DNA of 64,000 nucleotides from Lachnospiraceae bacterium OF09-6 (GTDB lineage: Bacteria; Bacillota; Clostridia; Lachnospirales; Lachnospiraceae): contig QUMM01000003.1 in assembly GCA_003435055.1 (NCBI GenBank), forward strand, positions 124,001-188,000, written 5' to 3'. The notes under the pieces are model-generated. The model was not told where the DNA came from. It ran no database searches and was given only the letters and a program-made list of their open reading frames with translations. The position numbers and the translations under genes are program-made. Below, piece after piece: positions 55,129 to 64,000 of the stretch; the stretch's first letter is position 1; each line of letters starts with the position of its first letter.

Positions 55129-58100
55129 CTATTCTACATCGTCATCGAAGCTGTCATCCACATCAACGGTTTCTTCATCTTCGGACTCCTGTACATCTAC
55201 AAGTTCATCACCGGAGAATTCCTGCTGGCTGAATCCATAGCTGCCAAAGGAATTTTCCTCACGCTTATAGCCTCTGTCTCCTTCAATGACGGAACGGATA
55301 TCTGTTTCACCATAATCAACAGTTTCCATAATCTCAACTTCCTGCTGGTTCTCACCAAGAACTTTCACATCCAGACCAAGAGCCTGAAGTTCTTTCAGCA
55401 TAACCTTAAAGGATTCTGGAATACCCGGTTCAGGAATATTCTCACCCTTAATGATTGCTTCATATGTCTTCACACGACCAACAACGTCATCAGATTTTAC
55501 TGTCAGGATTTCCTGCAGTGTGTAAGATGCTCCGTATGCTTCCAGAGCCCAAACTTCCATCTCTCCGAAACGCTGTCCACCGAACTGAGCTTTACCACCC
55601 AGAGGCTGCTGTGTTACCAGTGAGTAAGGACCCGTAGAACGTGCATGGATCTTATCATCAACCAGGTGATGCAGCTTCAGATAATGCATGTGTCCAATGG
55701 TTACAGGACTGTCAAAGAACTCACCTGTTCTACCATCACGAAGTCTTACCTTACCGTCTCTGGACAGTGGCACACCCTTCCACAGTTCTCTGTGATCTCT
55801 GTTCTCATACAGATAATCCAGAACTTCCGGAAGCAGCTCTTCGCCATGTTTTGCTTTAAATTCATCCCATTCCAGATTGACATAATCGTTTGCCAGATCC
55901 AGAGTGTCCATGATATCAATTTCGTTTGCACCGTCAAATACCGGAGTAGAAATGTTAAATCCAAGGGCTTTTGCCGCAAGACTCAAATGAATCTCCAGCA
56001 CCTGTCCGATATTCATACGAGAAGGCACACCCAGAGGATTCAGCACGATATCCAGTGGACGTCCGTTTGGCAGGAATGGCATATCTTCTACTGGTAATAC
56101 ACGGGAAACGACACCCTTGTTACCATGACGTCCGGCCATCTTATCACCAACGGAAATCTTTCTCTTCTGTGCAATATAGATTCTGACTGCCTGATTTACT
56201 CCAGGTGCCAGTTCATCTCCATTTTCTCTTGTGAATACTTTTGCATCTACAACAATACCATATTCACCATGAGGTACTTTCAGAGAAGTATCTCTTACTT
56301 CACGTGCTTTTTCACCGAAAATTGCACGAAGCAGTCTCTCTTCTGCTGTCAGTTCTGTCTCTCCCTTAGGAGTTACTTTACCAACCAGGATATCACCGGC
56401 ACGAACTTCCGCACCGATACGGATGATACCTCTTTCATCCAGATCCTTTAATGCGTCATCACCCACACCAGGAACGTCTCTTGTGATCTCTTCCGGTCCC
56501 AGCTTGGTATCACGGGCTTCTGCCTCGTATTCTTCAATATGAACAGATGTGTATACGTCGTTCATAACCAGTCTTTCACTTAACAGAACCGCATCCTCGT
56601 AGTTATAACCTTCCCATGTCATGAAACCGATCAGTGGGTTCTTACCAAGAGCGATCTCACCATTGGAAGTAGAAGGTCCGTCTGCAATAACCTGTCCTTC
56701 TGCTACACGATTGCCTTTGAATACGATTGGCTTCTGGTTGTAGCAGTTGCTCTGGTTGCTTCGCAGGAACTTGGTCAGATGATATTCATCCTTCTGTCCG
56801 TCATCTGTTCGAATAACAATATCTTTAGATGTAACAGTCTCTACTACACCTGCACGTTTTGCTACCACGCAGACACCTGAGTCAACCGCTGCCTTTGTCT
56901 CCATACCAGTACCTACTACAGGAGCTTCAGTAGTCAGAAGAGGTACGGCCTGACGCTGCATGTTAGATCCCATCAGCGCACGGTTCGCATCGTCGTTCTG
57001 CAGGAAAGGAATGAGGGCTGTAGCTACGGAGAACACCATCTTAGGAGATACATCCATGTAATCAAACATGCTTCGTTCGTATTCCTGTGTCTCTTCTCTG
57101 TAACGACCAGATACATTCTTACGAACGAAATGTCCGTCTGCATCCAGCTGCTCATTCGCCTGTGCTACATGATAATTATCCTCTTCATCAGCGGTCATGT
57201 AGACTACTTCGTCTGTAACACGCGGGTTCTTAGGATCTGTCTTGTCAATCTTACGGTATGGTGCCTCAACGAAACCATACTGGTTAATTCTTGCATAGCA
57301 TGCAAGAGAGTTGATCAGACCGATATTCGGTCCTTCAGGAGTCTCGATAGGGCACATTCTTCCATAGTGGGAATAATGTACGTCTCGAACCTCGAATCCT
57401 GCTCTGTCTCGTGACAGACCACCAGGTCCCAGTGCGGACAGACGTCTCTTGTGAGTCAGCTCACCAAGAGGGTTGTTCTGATCCATGAACTGTGACAGCT
57501 GGGAAGATCCGAAGAATTCTTTCACTGCTGCAGTTACCGGCTTGATATTGATCAGGGACTGTGGGGAAATACCTTCCAGATCCTGTGTGGTCATTCTTTC
57601 ACGAACCACTCTCTCCAGTCTGGACAGACCGATACGGTACTGATTCTGAAGCAGCTCACCTACCGCGCGAATACGTCTGTTACCCAGGTGGTCAATATCA
57701 TCATCATTTCCAATGCCATATTCCAGATGCATATTGTAATTAATAGAAGCAAAGATATCTTCTTTTGTAATATGCTTTGGAATCAGGTCATGAATATCTC
57801 TCTTAATTGCATCTTTGATATCATCCAGGCTTTCATTTTCTTCCAGTATAGAAGCCAGCACCGGATAATATACTAATTCTGTCACGCCAAGGCTTCTTGC
57901 TTCATCCTCATCAATATCTACCCATTTGGTGATATCTACCATCATGCTGGACAGAACTTTTTCATTGCGTTCTTCTGTCTGAATCCAGACAAATGGAACT
58001 GCCGCATTCTGAATATCATCAGCCAGTTCGCGTGTTAACTTTGTTCCTGCTTCTGCCAGGACTTCACCTGTAGAAGGATCCACTACATCCTCTGCCAGTA

Positions 58101-58977
58101 CATGTCCTGCAATACGGTTACGAAGCATCAGCTTTTTGTTGAATTTATAACGTCCGACTTTTGCAAGATCGTATCTTCTCGGGTCAAAGAACATTGCTGT
58201 AATCAGGCTCTCTGCGCTCTCTACTGCTAATGGTTCACCTGGGCGAATCTTCTTGTACAGTTCCAGAAGACCTTCTTTGTAGTTCGTAGAAACGTCCTTG
58301 GTCAATGTCGCAAGAATCTTTGGTTCCTCACCAAATAATTCCAGGATCTCAGCATTCGTGCTGACACCAAGGGCACGAATCAATACGGTAATCGGTACTT
58401 TTCTGGTTCTATCTACACGAACATAAAATACGTCATTGGAGTCTGTCTCATATTCCAGCCATGCACCACGGTTTGGAATCACGGTAGAAGAAAACAGTCT
58501 CTTACCAAGCTTGTCATGTGCAATTGCGTAATAAATACCCGGAGAACGAACCAGCTGGCTTACGATAACACGTTCTGCACCGTTAATAACGAACGTACCT
58601 GTAGCTGTCATCAGTGGAAGATCTCCCATGAATATTTCATGTTCATTGATTTCATCAGTCTCTCTGTTGTGCAGTCTGACCTTAACTTTCAAAGGAGCTG
58701 CATAAGTAGCATCGCGCTCTTTGCACTCTTCGATTGAGTATTTGACATCATCTTCGCAAAGCTTGAAATCTACAAATTCCAGGCTGAGCTTTTCGCTGTA
58801 ATCACGAATTGGTGAGATATCATCAAACACTTCATTGAGGCCTTCGTCCAAAAACCACTGGTATGAGTCCTTCTGAACCTCGATCAGGTTCGGCATCTCA
58901 AGAACCTCTTTCTGTCTTGAGTAACTCATTCGGAAACTGTTGCCGTTTGTGATAGGACGTATCCTGTTTTTCTCCAT
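55129..58977 (-). CDS. rpoB: RNA polymerase subunit beta
   Basis: 1282 residues from the ATG at 58977. Family segments include [20 protein letters not shown] (rifampicin region) near residue 480, [16 protein letters not shown], and [19 protein letters not shown] near 905. The open frame extends upstream to 59121 but those 48 residues are not family-like, and GGGGTGA lies about 9 bases before the chosen start. Cotranscribed with rpoC. Unusually, PTS and other genes, not rplL, precede it. Confidence 0.98.
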   Translation of the reverse strand: MEKNRIRPITNGNSFRMSYSRQKEVLEMPNLIEVQKDSYQWFLDEGLNEVFDDISPIRDYSEKLSLEFVDFKLCEDDVKYSIEECKERDATYAAPLKVKVRLHNRETDEINEHEIFMGDLPLMTATGTFVINGAERVIVSQLVRSPGIYYAIAHDKLGKRLFSSTVIPNRGAWLEYETDSNDVFYVRVDRTRKVPITVLIRALGVSTNAEILELFGEEPKILATLTKDVSTNYKEGLLELYKKIRPGEPLAVESAESLITAMFFDPRRYDLAKVGRYKFNKKLMLRNRIAGHVLAEDVVDPSTGEVLAEAGTKLTRELADDIQNAAVPFVWIQTEERNEKVLSSMMVDITKWVDIDEDEARSLGVTELVYYPVLASILEENESLDDIKDAIKRDIHDLIPKHITKEDIFASINYNMHLEYGIGNDDDIDHLGNRRIRAVGELLQNQYRIGLSRLERVVRERMTTQDLEGISPQSLINIKPVTAAVKEFFGSSQLSQFMDQNNPLGELTHKRRLSALGPGGLSRDRAGFEVRDVHYSHYGRMCPIETPEGPNIGLINSLACYARINQYGFVEAPYRKIDKTDPKNPRVTDEVVYMTADEEDNYHVAQANEQLDADGHFVRKNVSGRYREETQEYERSMFDYMDVSPKMVFSVATALIPFLQNDDANRALMGSNMQRQAVPLLTTEAPVVGTGMETKAAVDSGVCVVAKRAGVVETVTSKDIVIRTDDGQKDEYHLTKFLRSNQSNCYNQKPIVFKGNRVAEGQVIADGPSTSNGEIALGKNPLIGFMTWEGYNYEDAVLLSERLVMNDVYTSVHIEEYEAEARDTKLGPEEITRDVPGVGDDALKDLDERGIIRIGAEVRAGDILVGKVTPKGETELTAEERLLRAIFGEKAREVRDTSLKVPHGEYGIVVDAKVFTRENGDELAPGVNQAVRIYIAQKRKISVGDKMAGRHGNKGVVSRVLPVEDMPFLPNGRPLDIVLNPLGVPSRMNIGQVLEIHLSLAAKALGFNISTPVFDGANEIDIMDTLDLANDYVNLEWDEFKAKHGEELLPEVLDYLYENRDHRELWKGVPLSRDGKVRLRDGRTGEFFDSPVTIGHMHYLKLHHLVDDKIHARSTGPYSLVTQQPLGGKAQFGGQRFGEMEVWALEAYGASYTLQEILTVKSDDVVGRVKTYEAIIKGENIPEPGIPESFKVMLKELQALGLDVKVLGENQQEVEIMETVDYGETDIRSVIEGDRGYKREENSFGSYGFSQQEFSGDELVDVQESEDEETVDVDDSFDDDVE

Positions 58978-59108
58978 ATGACGTTTCACCCCTGTCTTTT
59001 TATATAAATGTGCTGGTGTGCTCTTGCTCTTTTTCATACAAATACACCAAGTTTCTTTTTGGGTATACTTCACCCAAACGCATACTCTCGCACAATAATG
59101 CAACCTAT

Positions 59109-59137
59109 ACTGTATCACCAATTTTCAAGGTTGTCAA
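59109..59137 (-). promoter_or_regulatory. Promoter of rpoBC
   Basis: On the minus strand TTGACA (59132-59137), 17 bases, TACAGT (59109-59114). It leaves a leader of about 120 bases before rpoB. Confidence 0.8.
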
Positions 59138-59176
59138 ATGGTTTTTGAAATTTGCTGCAGATTCCATTCCATTTCT

Positions 59177-60241
59177 TTACATATCCAGTTTCATGTCGCC
59201 ATATTTGATCCAGCCTTTTTTTCTCATGTATTCGGAGATAGCCAGGGTGATGAGTGCCGGGAGAATGATCTGGATCAGCAGTATCTTGATCAGGACGATG
59301 GTTCCAGATTCTGCAGGTACCATCGTCTGCCAGGTCATGATCTGTCCTACCAGTCCGGCTGTTCCCATGCCGGATCCGGTGGCATTGCCTGTCATCTTGA
59401 AGATCATGGTTCCAACCGGTCCTAAGATGGTGCTTGAGAGAATGGCCGGGAGCCAGATCACAGGCTTACGGACAATATTGGGTACCTGAAGCATGGAAGT
59501 TCCGATTCCCTGCGCTACCAGACCACCGATTTTATTTTCACGATATGAAGCCACTGCAAATCCTACCATATTACAGCAGCATCCAACGGTAGCTGCCCCG
59601 GCCGCCAGACCGGACAGGTTCAGAATAATACCAAGTGCTGCTGAACTGATCGGAAGAGTCAGGATCATCCCCATCAGAACCGATACCACGATACCCATCA
59701 AAAATGGCTGCTGCTCTACGCCCCAGTTGATCATTGCGCCAAGGCTTGTCATGATTCTTGACACGCCCGGTCCCACCAGAAGACCAACCAATGAACCGGT
59801 TCCAATGGTCACAATCGGTGTTACCAGAATATCCACTTTCGTCTTGCCTGCTACCAGATGCCCGCATTCAATTCCAATGTAGGCAGCCAAAAACGCTCCA
59901 AGTGGTTCTCCCGGTCCTGCAAATACCATCGTTCCATCCACAAGAACCGTACCGGCCAGCAGCTTGCTGGCAAATGCGCCCACCATACCGGCTGTCGCCG
60001 CAGATACCACTACCAGATAGCTTTCTTTAAACTTCGCAGCCACACCCACGCCGATACCGGCACCGGTCAGTGCTGCCGCAACTTTCCCTACCGCAAAGAT
60101 CATATCGCCTCTCGGGCCACCGATCAGTGTACCGATCTGCTGAATAATTGTGCCTATGATCAGTGTGGCGAACAGCCCCTGTGCCATGCCGCTCAGACCG
60201 TCAATAAAAATGTGATCCAGTAAATCCTTGATTTTCTTCAT
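59177..60241 (-). CDS. PTS-type sugar permease IIC (PTS_EIIC_2 family), orphan
   Basis: 354 residues from the ATG at 60241 (GGAGGGAGAGAAC upstream). About ten hydrophobic segments of the PTS_EIIC_2 type, glycine-rich throughout: LIGGPRGDMIFAVGKVAAALTGAG, AGPGEPLGAFLAAYIGIECGHL and SSAALGIILNLSGLAAGAATVGCCCNM. There is no IIA or IIB domain or neighbour gene, so it may not be a phosphorylating PTS; members of this family have been regarded as IIC-like transporters of unknown substrate. It sits between deoD and rpoB, with the rpoB promoter just downstream. Confidence 0.85.
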   Translation of the reverse strand: MKKIKDLLDHIFIDGLSGMAQGLFATLIIGTIIQQIGTLIGGPRGDMIFAVGKVAAALTGAGIGVGVAAKFKESYLVVVSAATAGMVGAFASKLLAGTVLVDGTMVFAGPGEPLGAFLAAYIGIECGHLVAGKTKVDILVTPIVTIGTGSLVGLLVGPGVSRIMTSLGAMINWGVEQQPFLMGIVVSVLMGMILTLPISSAALGIILNLSGLAAGAATVGCCCNMVGFAVASYRENKIGGLVAQGIGTSMLQVPNIVRKPVIWLPAILSSTILGPVGTMIFKMTGNATGSGMGTAGLVGQIMTWQTMVPAESGTIVLIKILLIQIILPALITLAISEYMRKKGWIKYGDMKLDM

Positions 60242-60410
60242 GTTCTCTCCCTCCTGCGTTCTCACGTGTCTTGTCACCTGTCATGTTATTAGGTATCATA
60301 CCGTAACATATAAATAAAATCAAGCAAATAAGTCTTACATTTTCTATGCATCGTCACGCAAAATGCCTTGCAGGGCTTTTCTGTGGACAGTAACCATACT
60401 TTATAACGCA

Positions 60411-60438
60411 CAAAAATCATGCCGAAGCATGATTTTTG
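60411..60438 (-). terminator. Terminator of deoD
   Basis: Perfect 12-bp stem CAAAAATCATGC / GCATGATTTTTG with a TTCG loop on the minus strand, and the T-run is contained in the stem. Confidence 0.9.
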
Positions 60439-60458
60439 TACGATATATTTTTTTCTGT

Positions 60459-61165
60459 TTAAAGTCTGATGGCAGTCTCTAATGCAACTTTCATCATATT
60501 AGTGAACTTGTTCTGTCGTTCTTCTGCAGTAGTTGCTTCGCCCGTTACAATAGAATCAGATACTGTAAAGATGCCAAGGGCTCTTACTCCCACTCTCGCT
60601 GCTTCGCAGTAAAGTGCATAACTTTCCATTTCAATACCAAGCACTCCCATCTTTGCCCACTGCTTCCATTCTGGTGTCTCAGTATAGAAAACATCACTAG
60701 ACAGGATGTTTCCCACAATGTACGGGAATCCTTCTGCTTCTGCCATCTCCTGTGCCGTTTTCAGCAGGGTAAAATCAGCAATCGCACTAAATGTTCCAGG
60801 CAGGTTGTACTGATGTGCATAATTACTGTCTGTACATGCGCCCTGTGCCATCAGAATGGTTCCGAGTCTGGCATTTTCCTGTGTTGCTCCACAGATCCTA
60901 CACGAATCAGATTTTTCACTCCGTAAAACTGAATCAGTTCATGGCTGTAAATGCCAATAGACGGCATACCCATTCCAGTTCCCATGACAGATACTTTCTT
61001 TCCTTTATATGTTCCGGTGTATCCAAACATATTACGCACTGTATTAAACTGCACTGGATTTTCTAAAAATGTCTCTGCGATCACTTTTGCACGAAGCGGA
61101 TCTCCCGGTAATAAAATCGTTTCTGCTATATCGCCTATATTGGCCGCGTTGTGTGGTGTTGCCAT
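60459..61165 (-). pseudogene. deoD: Purine-nucleoside phosphorylase DeoD, frameshifted
   Basis: The first part starts [30 protein letters not shown] and runs to KNLIRVGS, then departs and stops at 60851. The second part, from 60851 down to 60459, has GACTDSNYAHQYNLPGTFSA, EMESYALYCEA and VSDSIVTGEATTAEERQ. Together they give a normal hexameric DeoD of about 235 residues. GGATCTGTGGAGC near 60889-60897 would read [19 protein letters not shown] with one extra T (TCT TGT GGA). One base missing in an otherwise undamaged housekeeping gene. It phosphorolyses purine nucleosides. Confidence 0.85.
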
Positions 61166-61290
61166 AATTTATTCCTCCTGTATAAACGTTTAGTTCAGAC
61201 TTTTGCCCTGTATCATATATACTATATCATATACAAATACTGTTCGCCTACTCTTTCACTTAAATTTTATAATTGAATAAACAGCCATAT

Positions 61291-62082
61291 CTATTTATCT
61301 ATCTTTTCCATCACATAATCCAGCCATTCCAGGCACAGCGGCATCCAGCGTGCAATATGCATATCTGGTTTTCGGTTCTTCTCCAGTTCCTGTACTTCTT
61401 CCGTAGCCAGGGACAGACCATGTATTCCATCCGGGAACAGATGATATTCCACCGGAATCTTATGCTTTGCCAGTTCGGTCAGCAACAACAGTGAATTTTC
61501 CACCGGAACTGCATCATCCGCAAAGGTTCCCCACAGAAATACCGGTACACAGCTTTCATCCACCTGTTTTTCCAGACTGTACGCCTCCTGCGCCTGCCGC
61601 TCCTCTCCTGCCAGCCTCACAAAGCTGCTGCGGTGTGCATATGCACCAGATGAGATCACCGGATAGCACAGAATCATTCCATCTGGACGGTGTTTCTGCA
61701 GATTCTCTCCTTTTTCAAAATATTCCGGACGGTTCCACATCACCCCCAGGCTTCCTGCCAGATGCCCGCCTGCTGAAAATCCACAGGTATAAATATGTTT
61801 TCCTTCCATCTGATATTTTTGTGCATTATCTCTTAACCAGCATACTGCATCTGCCAGTTGCTGAAGCGGTACATTTTTCAGCACCGGAGCTTTTACTTCA
61901 TACCAGAGCACAACAGCCAGATAACCACCTGCCACAAACTGTTCCGCCACCGGCCCCGCCTCACGTTCACACAGATTCTCATATCCTCCTCCCGGACAGA
62001 TCACTACTGCAGCCTTTGGTGCTTGCTTCGGCTGGTAAATATCTATGCAGGCACCATTTTTGTCTATTATTCGTTTCTCCAT
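61291..62082 (-). CDS. Alpha/beta hydrolase, probable carbohydrate esterase
   Basis: 263 residues, no signal peptide (cytoplasmic). Oxyanion-hole segment VICPGGGYENL near residue 33, nucleophile elbow GFSAGGHLAGSLG (Ser near 105), acid in TFADDAVPVENSL near 195, histidine in DGIHGLSLA near 230. The pattern resembles acetylxylan-esterase-like hydrolases (BD-FAE group). It lies between rplL and deoD. The substrate is unknown. Confidence 0.85.
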   Translation of the reverse strand: MEKRIIDKNGACIDIYQPKQAPKAAVVICPGGGYENLCEREAGPVAEQFVAGGYLAVVLWYEVKAPVLKNVPLQQLADAVCWLRDNAQKYQMEGKHIYTCGFSAGGHLAGSLGVMWNRPEYFEKGENLQKHRPDGMILCYPVISSGAYAHRSSFVRLAGEERQAQEAYSLEKQVDESCVPVFLWGTFADDAVPVENSLLLLTELAKHKIPVEYHLFPDGIHGLSLATEEVQELEKNRKPDMHIARWMPLCLEWLDYVMEKIDK

Positions 62083-62171
62083 TCCAGATTATCCCCCATT
62101 TTCACTTTTTGGCCTTCTTGTTGCCAGATATCGTTATCTTGCAACTACCATATTTTACCATAAAAGAGCAT

Positions 62172-62203
62172 AAAAAAACCACAACATGTTCCATGCTGTG
62201 GTT
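62172..62203 (-). terminator. Terminator of rplJ-rplL
   Basis: Ten-bp stem AACCACAGCA / TGTTGTGGTT with one G-T pair, followed on the minus strand by TTTTTTTATG. It lies 33 bases beyond rplL. Confidence 0.9.
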
Positions 62204-62235
62204 CCTGTAAATTACATTGCTTTTGTTTGCTCAAA

Positions 62236-62610
62236 TTATTTAAGAGTAACTTTAGCGCCTTCTGCTTCCAGTTTTGTCTTAAGTTCTTCAGCTTCAGCTT
62301 TAGAAGCGCCTTCTTTAACAACCTTAGGAGCGCCATCTACAACTTCTTTAGCTTCTTTCAGTCCAAGACCTGTTGCTTCACGAACAACTTTGATAACTTT
62401 AACTTTGTTTGGTCCAACTTCTGTCAGTTCTACGTCGAACTCATCTTTTTCTTCTGCTGCTTCAGCGCCTGCTCCTGCTGCTGCTACTACAACACCTGCT
62501 GCTGCAGATACACCAAATTCTTCTTCACATGCTTTTACTAAATCATTTAACTCTAATACTGTAAGCTCTTTGATAGCTTCAATAAATTCAGCTGTTGTTA
62601 ATTTTGCCAT
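62236..62610 (-). CDS. rplL: 50S ribosomal protein L7/L12
   Basis: 124 residues from the ATG at 62610 (GGAGGAAAATAAA upstream). N-terminal dimerisation region [20 protein letters not shown], alanine/glycine hinge and C-terminal domain with [19 protein letters not shown]. It forms the L12 stalk that recruits translation factors and binds L10. Second of the rplJ-rplL pair; rpoB does not follow directly. Confidence 0.98.
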   Translation of the reverse strand: MAKLTTAEFIEAIKELTVLELNDLVKACEEEFGVSAAAGVVVAAAGAGAEAAEEKDEFDVELTEVGPNKVKVIKVVREATGLGLKEAKEVVDGAPKVVKEGASKAEAEELKTKLEAEGAKVTLK

Positions 62611-62726
62611 TTTATTTTCCTCCATTTTTTGATTTATTCGTTTTTGCTTCGCCAGTCATGCTGCCAGCGAGATTCGTTTAAAATAATCAGGCTGCCCATT
62701 GGGCATCTGACTGTGCCGTATTCGAC

Positions 62727-63215
62727 TTAAGCCTCTTTGGACTCTGCGATCTGGCTGATAACACGTGCAAAGTTTGCGATTGGAGACTGAATGCTTCCAA
62801 GCAGTTTGCCAAGCAGTTCTTCTCTTGATGGAACGTCTTTCAGTGCCTGAATAGCCTTCTCATCATAGTAGCCGCCTTCAACAACACCAGCAACCAGCTT
62901 CAGTGCCGGAACTGTCTTTGCATGTTTTGCAAGAATACGGATAGGAGCTGTAGCATCAGTCTTGCTGATTGCGATAGCGTTAGGTCCTTCCAGATTCTCA
63001 GAAAGTGGTTCGCAGTCTGTACCCTTGAATGCAAAGTTCATCATTGTGTTCTTGTAAACTTTGTAAACAACACCAGCTTCTCTCATCTCTTTACGAAGAG
63101 CTGTATCCTGCTCTACAGTAATTCCGCTGTAAGTAACCAGAACAACAGACTGTGCGTCTTTGATATGCTCGCTGATTTCTTCAACGATCGGTTTCTTCTG
63201 TTCTACTTTTGCCAT
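62727..63215 (-). CDS. rplJ: 50S ribosomal protein L10
   Basis: 162 residues from the ATG at 63215 with GGAGGTG upstream. AKVEQKKPIVEEISEHIKDA start; VYKNTMMNFAFKGTD and the C-terminal helix that binds L12. L10 regulates its own operon by binding the leader RNA, which is present upstream. The gap to rplL (116 bp) holds no other gene. Confidence 0.97.
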   Translation of the reverse strand: MAKVEQKKPIVEEISEHIKDAQSVVLVTYSGITVEQDTALRKEMREAGVVYKVYKNTMMNFAFKGTDCEPLSENLEGPNAIAISKTDATAPIRILAKHAKTVPALKLVAGVVEGGYYDEKAIQALKDVPSREELLGKLLGSIQSPIANFARVISQIAESKEA

Positions 63216-63261
63216 GAATGGTGCACCTCCTTTATAGTTTGTGTACCGCCGCATGAATTCC

Positions 63262-63388
63262 GGAAAAATAAAAATCTCTCTATACTGCGTACAGAGAGAT
63301 TCATAAATCATTCCAATAAGAAATTCTTTACTCCTCGGCAGGCGGTTTCATCCTTATGCCTTGCGGCACCTGCTGTCTTCGGCAGTTC
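63262..63388 (-). promoter_or_regulatory. L10 leader (ribosomal protein autoregulatory RNA) with attenuator
   Basis: Minus-strand leader of rplJ. The 5' part (63331-63386) carries the conserved L10-leader elements: GCAGGTGCC, CATAAGGATG and CCTGCCGAGGA, able to form the L10-L12 binding structure. Downstream, a 9-bp hairpin AATCTCTCT / AGAGAGATT (63273-63301) followed by TTTATTTTT acts as an attenuating terminator. L10 binding would favour termination. Confidence 0.85.
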
Positions 63389-63394
63389 TTTTTG

Positions 63395-63423
63395 AAGATA
63401 ACACACATTACCGTGTGTGTCAA
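63395..63423 (-). promoter_or_regulatory. Promoter of rplJ-rplL
   Basis: On the minus strand TTGACA (63418-63423), 17 bases, TATCTT (63395-63400). Transcription would start directly at the L10 leader. The spacer is a near-palindrome of alternating AC/GT. Confidence 0.8.
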
Positions 63424-63593
63424 CTACTTTTTATCCTAAAATCCGATTTTTTTCAGGATTTCTTCTTTCAATGCCGAATCCATCTCTTCGTTCACGGAAT
63501 TGGACATATCCAGATTCTCTACAATATGATTCTCCTTTGTTTGATTTTCTCCTGTATAGATCATATCTTTTTTTCTGTCAATATCTGTAACTA

Positions 63594-63627
63594 ATCAGGG
63601 CGGCTGAAATAAATCAGCTGCCCTGAT
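63594..63627. other. Inverted repeat between the BIG2 gene and rplJ
   Basis: ATCAGGGCGGCTGA pairs with TCAGCTGCCCTGAT (63594-63607 / 63614-63627) with one mismatch. The minus side has no T-run, so it may not be a strong terminator for the surface-protein gene; on plus a TTGCTTTTTATTT run follows at a distance. Confidence 0.5.
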
Positions 63628-63646
63628 GTCACTATCTTATTGCTTT

Positions 63647-64000
63647 TTATTTCATAACTTTTACTTTGACTTTTACTGTCTTCTTTCCAGCTTTTACCGT
63701 AATCACTGCTTTTCCAGCTTTCTTTGCGGTAATGACGCCCTTTCTGGATATTGTGGCAATCTTCTTATTAGAAGTCTTGTAGGTCACCTTATCCTTGGAT
63801 GTAATCGGGGAAATCAGTGCCATCAGTGTTCTCTTACCTTTCACCTTTAAGGTTACGTTTCTTTCAGAAACAGTAATCTTTGATGTCGCTACTTTCTTTT
63901 TCTGAACTGTAATTGTTACGGTTCTGGATGTTCCAGATGCAAAATTCAGAGTAATCTTTACCTTTCCGGCCTTCACACCTTTCACATTTCCCTTGTTATC
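63647..64000 (-). CDS. Surface protein with BIG2 (bacterial Ig-like) domains, C-terminal part
   Basis: The frame enters from the right edge and stops at 63647, giving 117 residues. Ig-like group 2 sequence: GVKAGKVKITLNF, then VTYKTSNKKIATISRKGVITAKKAGKAVITVKAG, the hallmark of a BIG2 repeat. It ends in a lysine/valine-rich tail with no LPXTG motif, so attachment is by some other means or lies upstream. These domains are found in large secreted or wall-associated adhesins and hydrolases. The true start lies outside the window. Confidence 0.85.
   Translation of the reverse strand, partial: DNKGNVKGVKAGKVKITLNFASGTSRTVTITVQKKKVATSKITVSERNVTLKVKGKRTLMALISPITSKDKVTYKTSNKKIATISRKGVITAKKAGKAVITVKAGKKTVKVKVKVMK

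Noticed and set aside
63436..63564. A 42-codon minus-strand frame upstream of rplJ
   Set aside because: No Shine-Dalgarno at its ATG and no recognisable sequence, and the rplJ promoter follows at once; not supported as a gene.

Overview
The window looks like chromosomal DNA of a gut Firmicute of the class Clostridia, most likely the family Lachnospiraceae; the genus cannot be fixed from sequence alone. Evidence: AGGAGG-type ribosome binding sites on nearly every gene, the rplJ-rplL / rpoB-rpoC / rpsL-rpsG-fusA-tuf order, a DUF6110 protein beside a heavy-metal P-type ATPase, TnpV and a Clostridial-type integrase fragment, and a GH112/GH136 glycan locus of the kind known from Clostridiales. Almost all genes lie on the minus strand, so operons read right to left.

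Layout. 0-2.4 kb: a truncated membrane-anchored protein, a methyltransferase and a TPR/zinc-ribbon protein. 2.5-11 kb: a complete TRAP transporter (DctP-Q-M), preceded by a very large hybrid sensor kinase and a lone ABC-type binding protein, plausibly its sensory partner. 11-20.4 kb: housekeeping genes (pseudouridine synthase, cold shock protein, HflX, TPR lipoprotein, PutP) and the potassium uptake genes trkA-trkH with a TetR regulator. 20.5-27 kb: a metal P-type ATPase with DUF6110, a rhodanese-TtcA fusion with DegV, LarE and TcdA. 27-35.2 kb: a glycan locus with GH112 galacto-N-biose/lacto-N-biose phosphorylase, a GH136-like beta-helix enzyme with an overlapping small partner gene, an ABC sugar importer and a divergent AraC regulator. 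It is predicted to import and cleave lacto-N-tetraose or mucin-type glycans. 35.2-39.7 kb: ketopantoate reductase-like, AGCS symporter, YgjP metalloprotease and Ldh-family oxidoreductase. 39.8-45.7 kb: a decayed integrative element inserted at the 3' end of tuf. It is bounded by a 160-bp direct repeat of the tuf tail and carries a secreted triple-repeat protein with a two-component system, TnpV, a cut-down integrase, an excisionase-like gene and an XRE regulator. 45.6-63.4 kb: tuf, fusA, rpsG, rpsL, VanZ-like, rpoC, rpoB, PTS IIC, deoD, an esterase, rplL and rplJ, the last with an L10 leader. 63.6-64 kb: the C-terminal end of a BIG2-domain surface protein.

Two patterns cut across the window. 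Five otherwise conserved genes (trkA, the glycan-locus binding protein, the element's histidine kinase, the VanZ-like gene and deoD) each carry one apparent single-base deletion, mostly in short G/C runs. That looks like uncorrected sequence error more than real decay. Separately, all three solute-binding proteins have Sec signal peptides but no lipobox cysteine, and both transporter operons have a perfect 12-bp hairpin between the binding-protein gene and the permease genes. No rRNA, tRNA or CRISPR array was seen.
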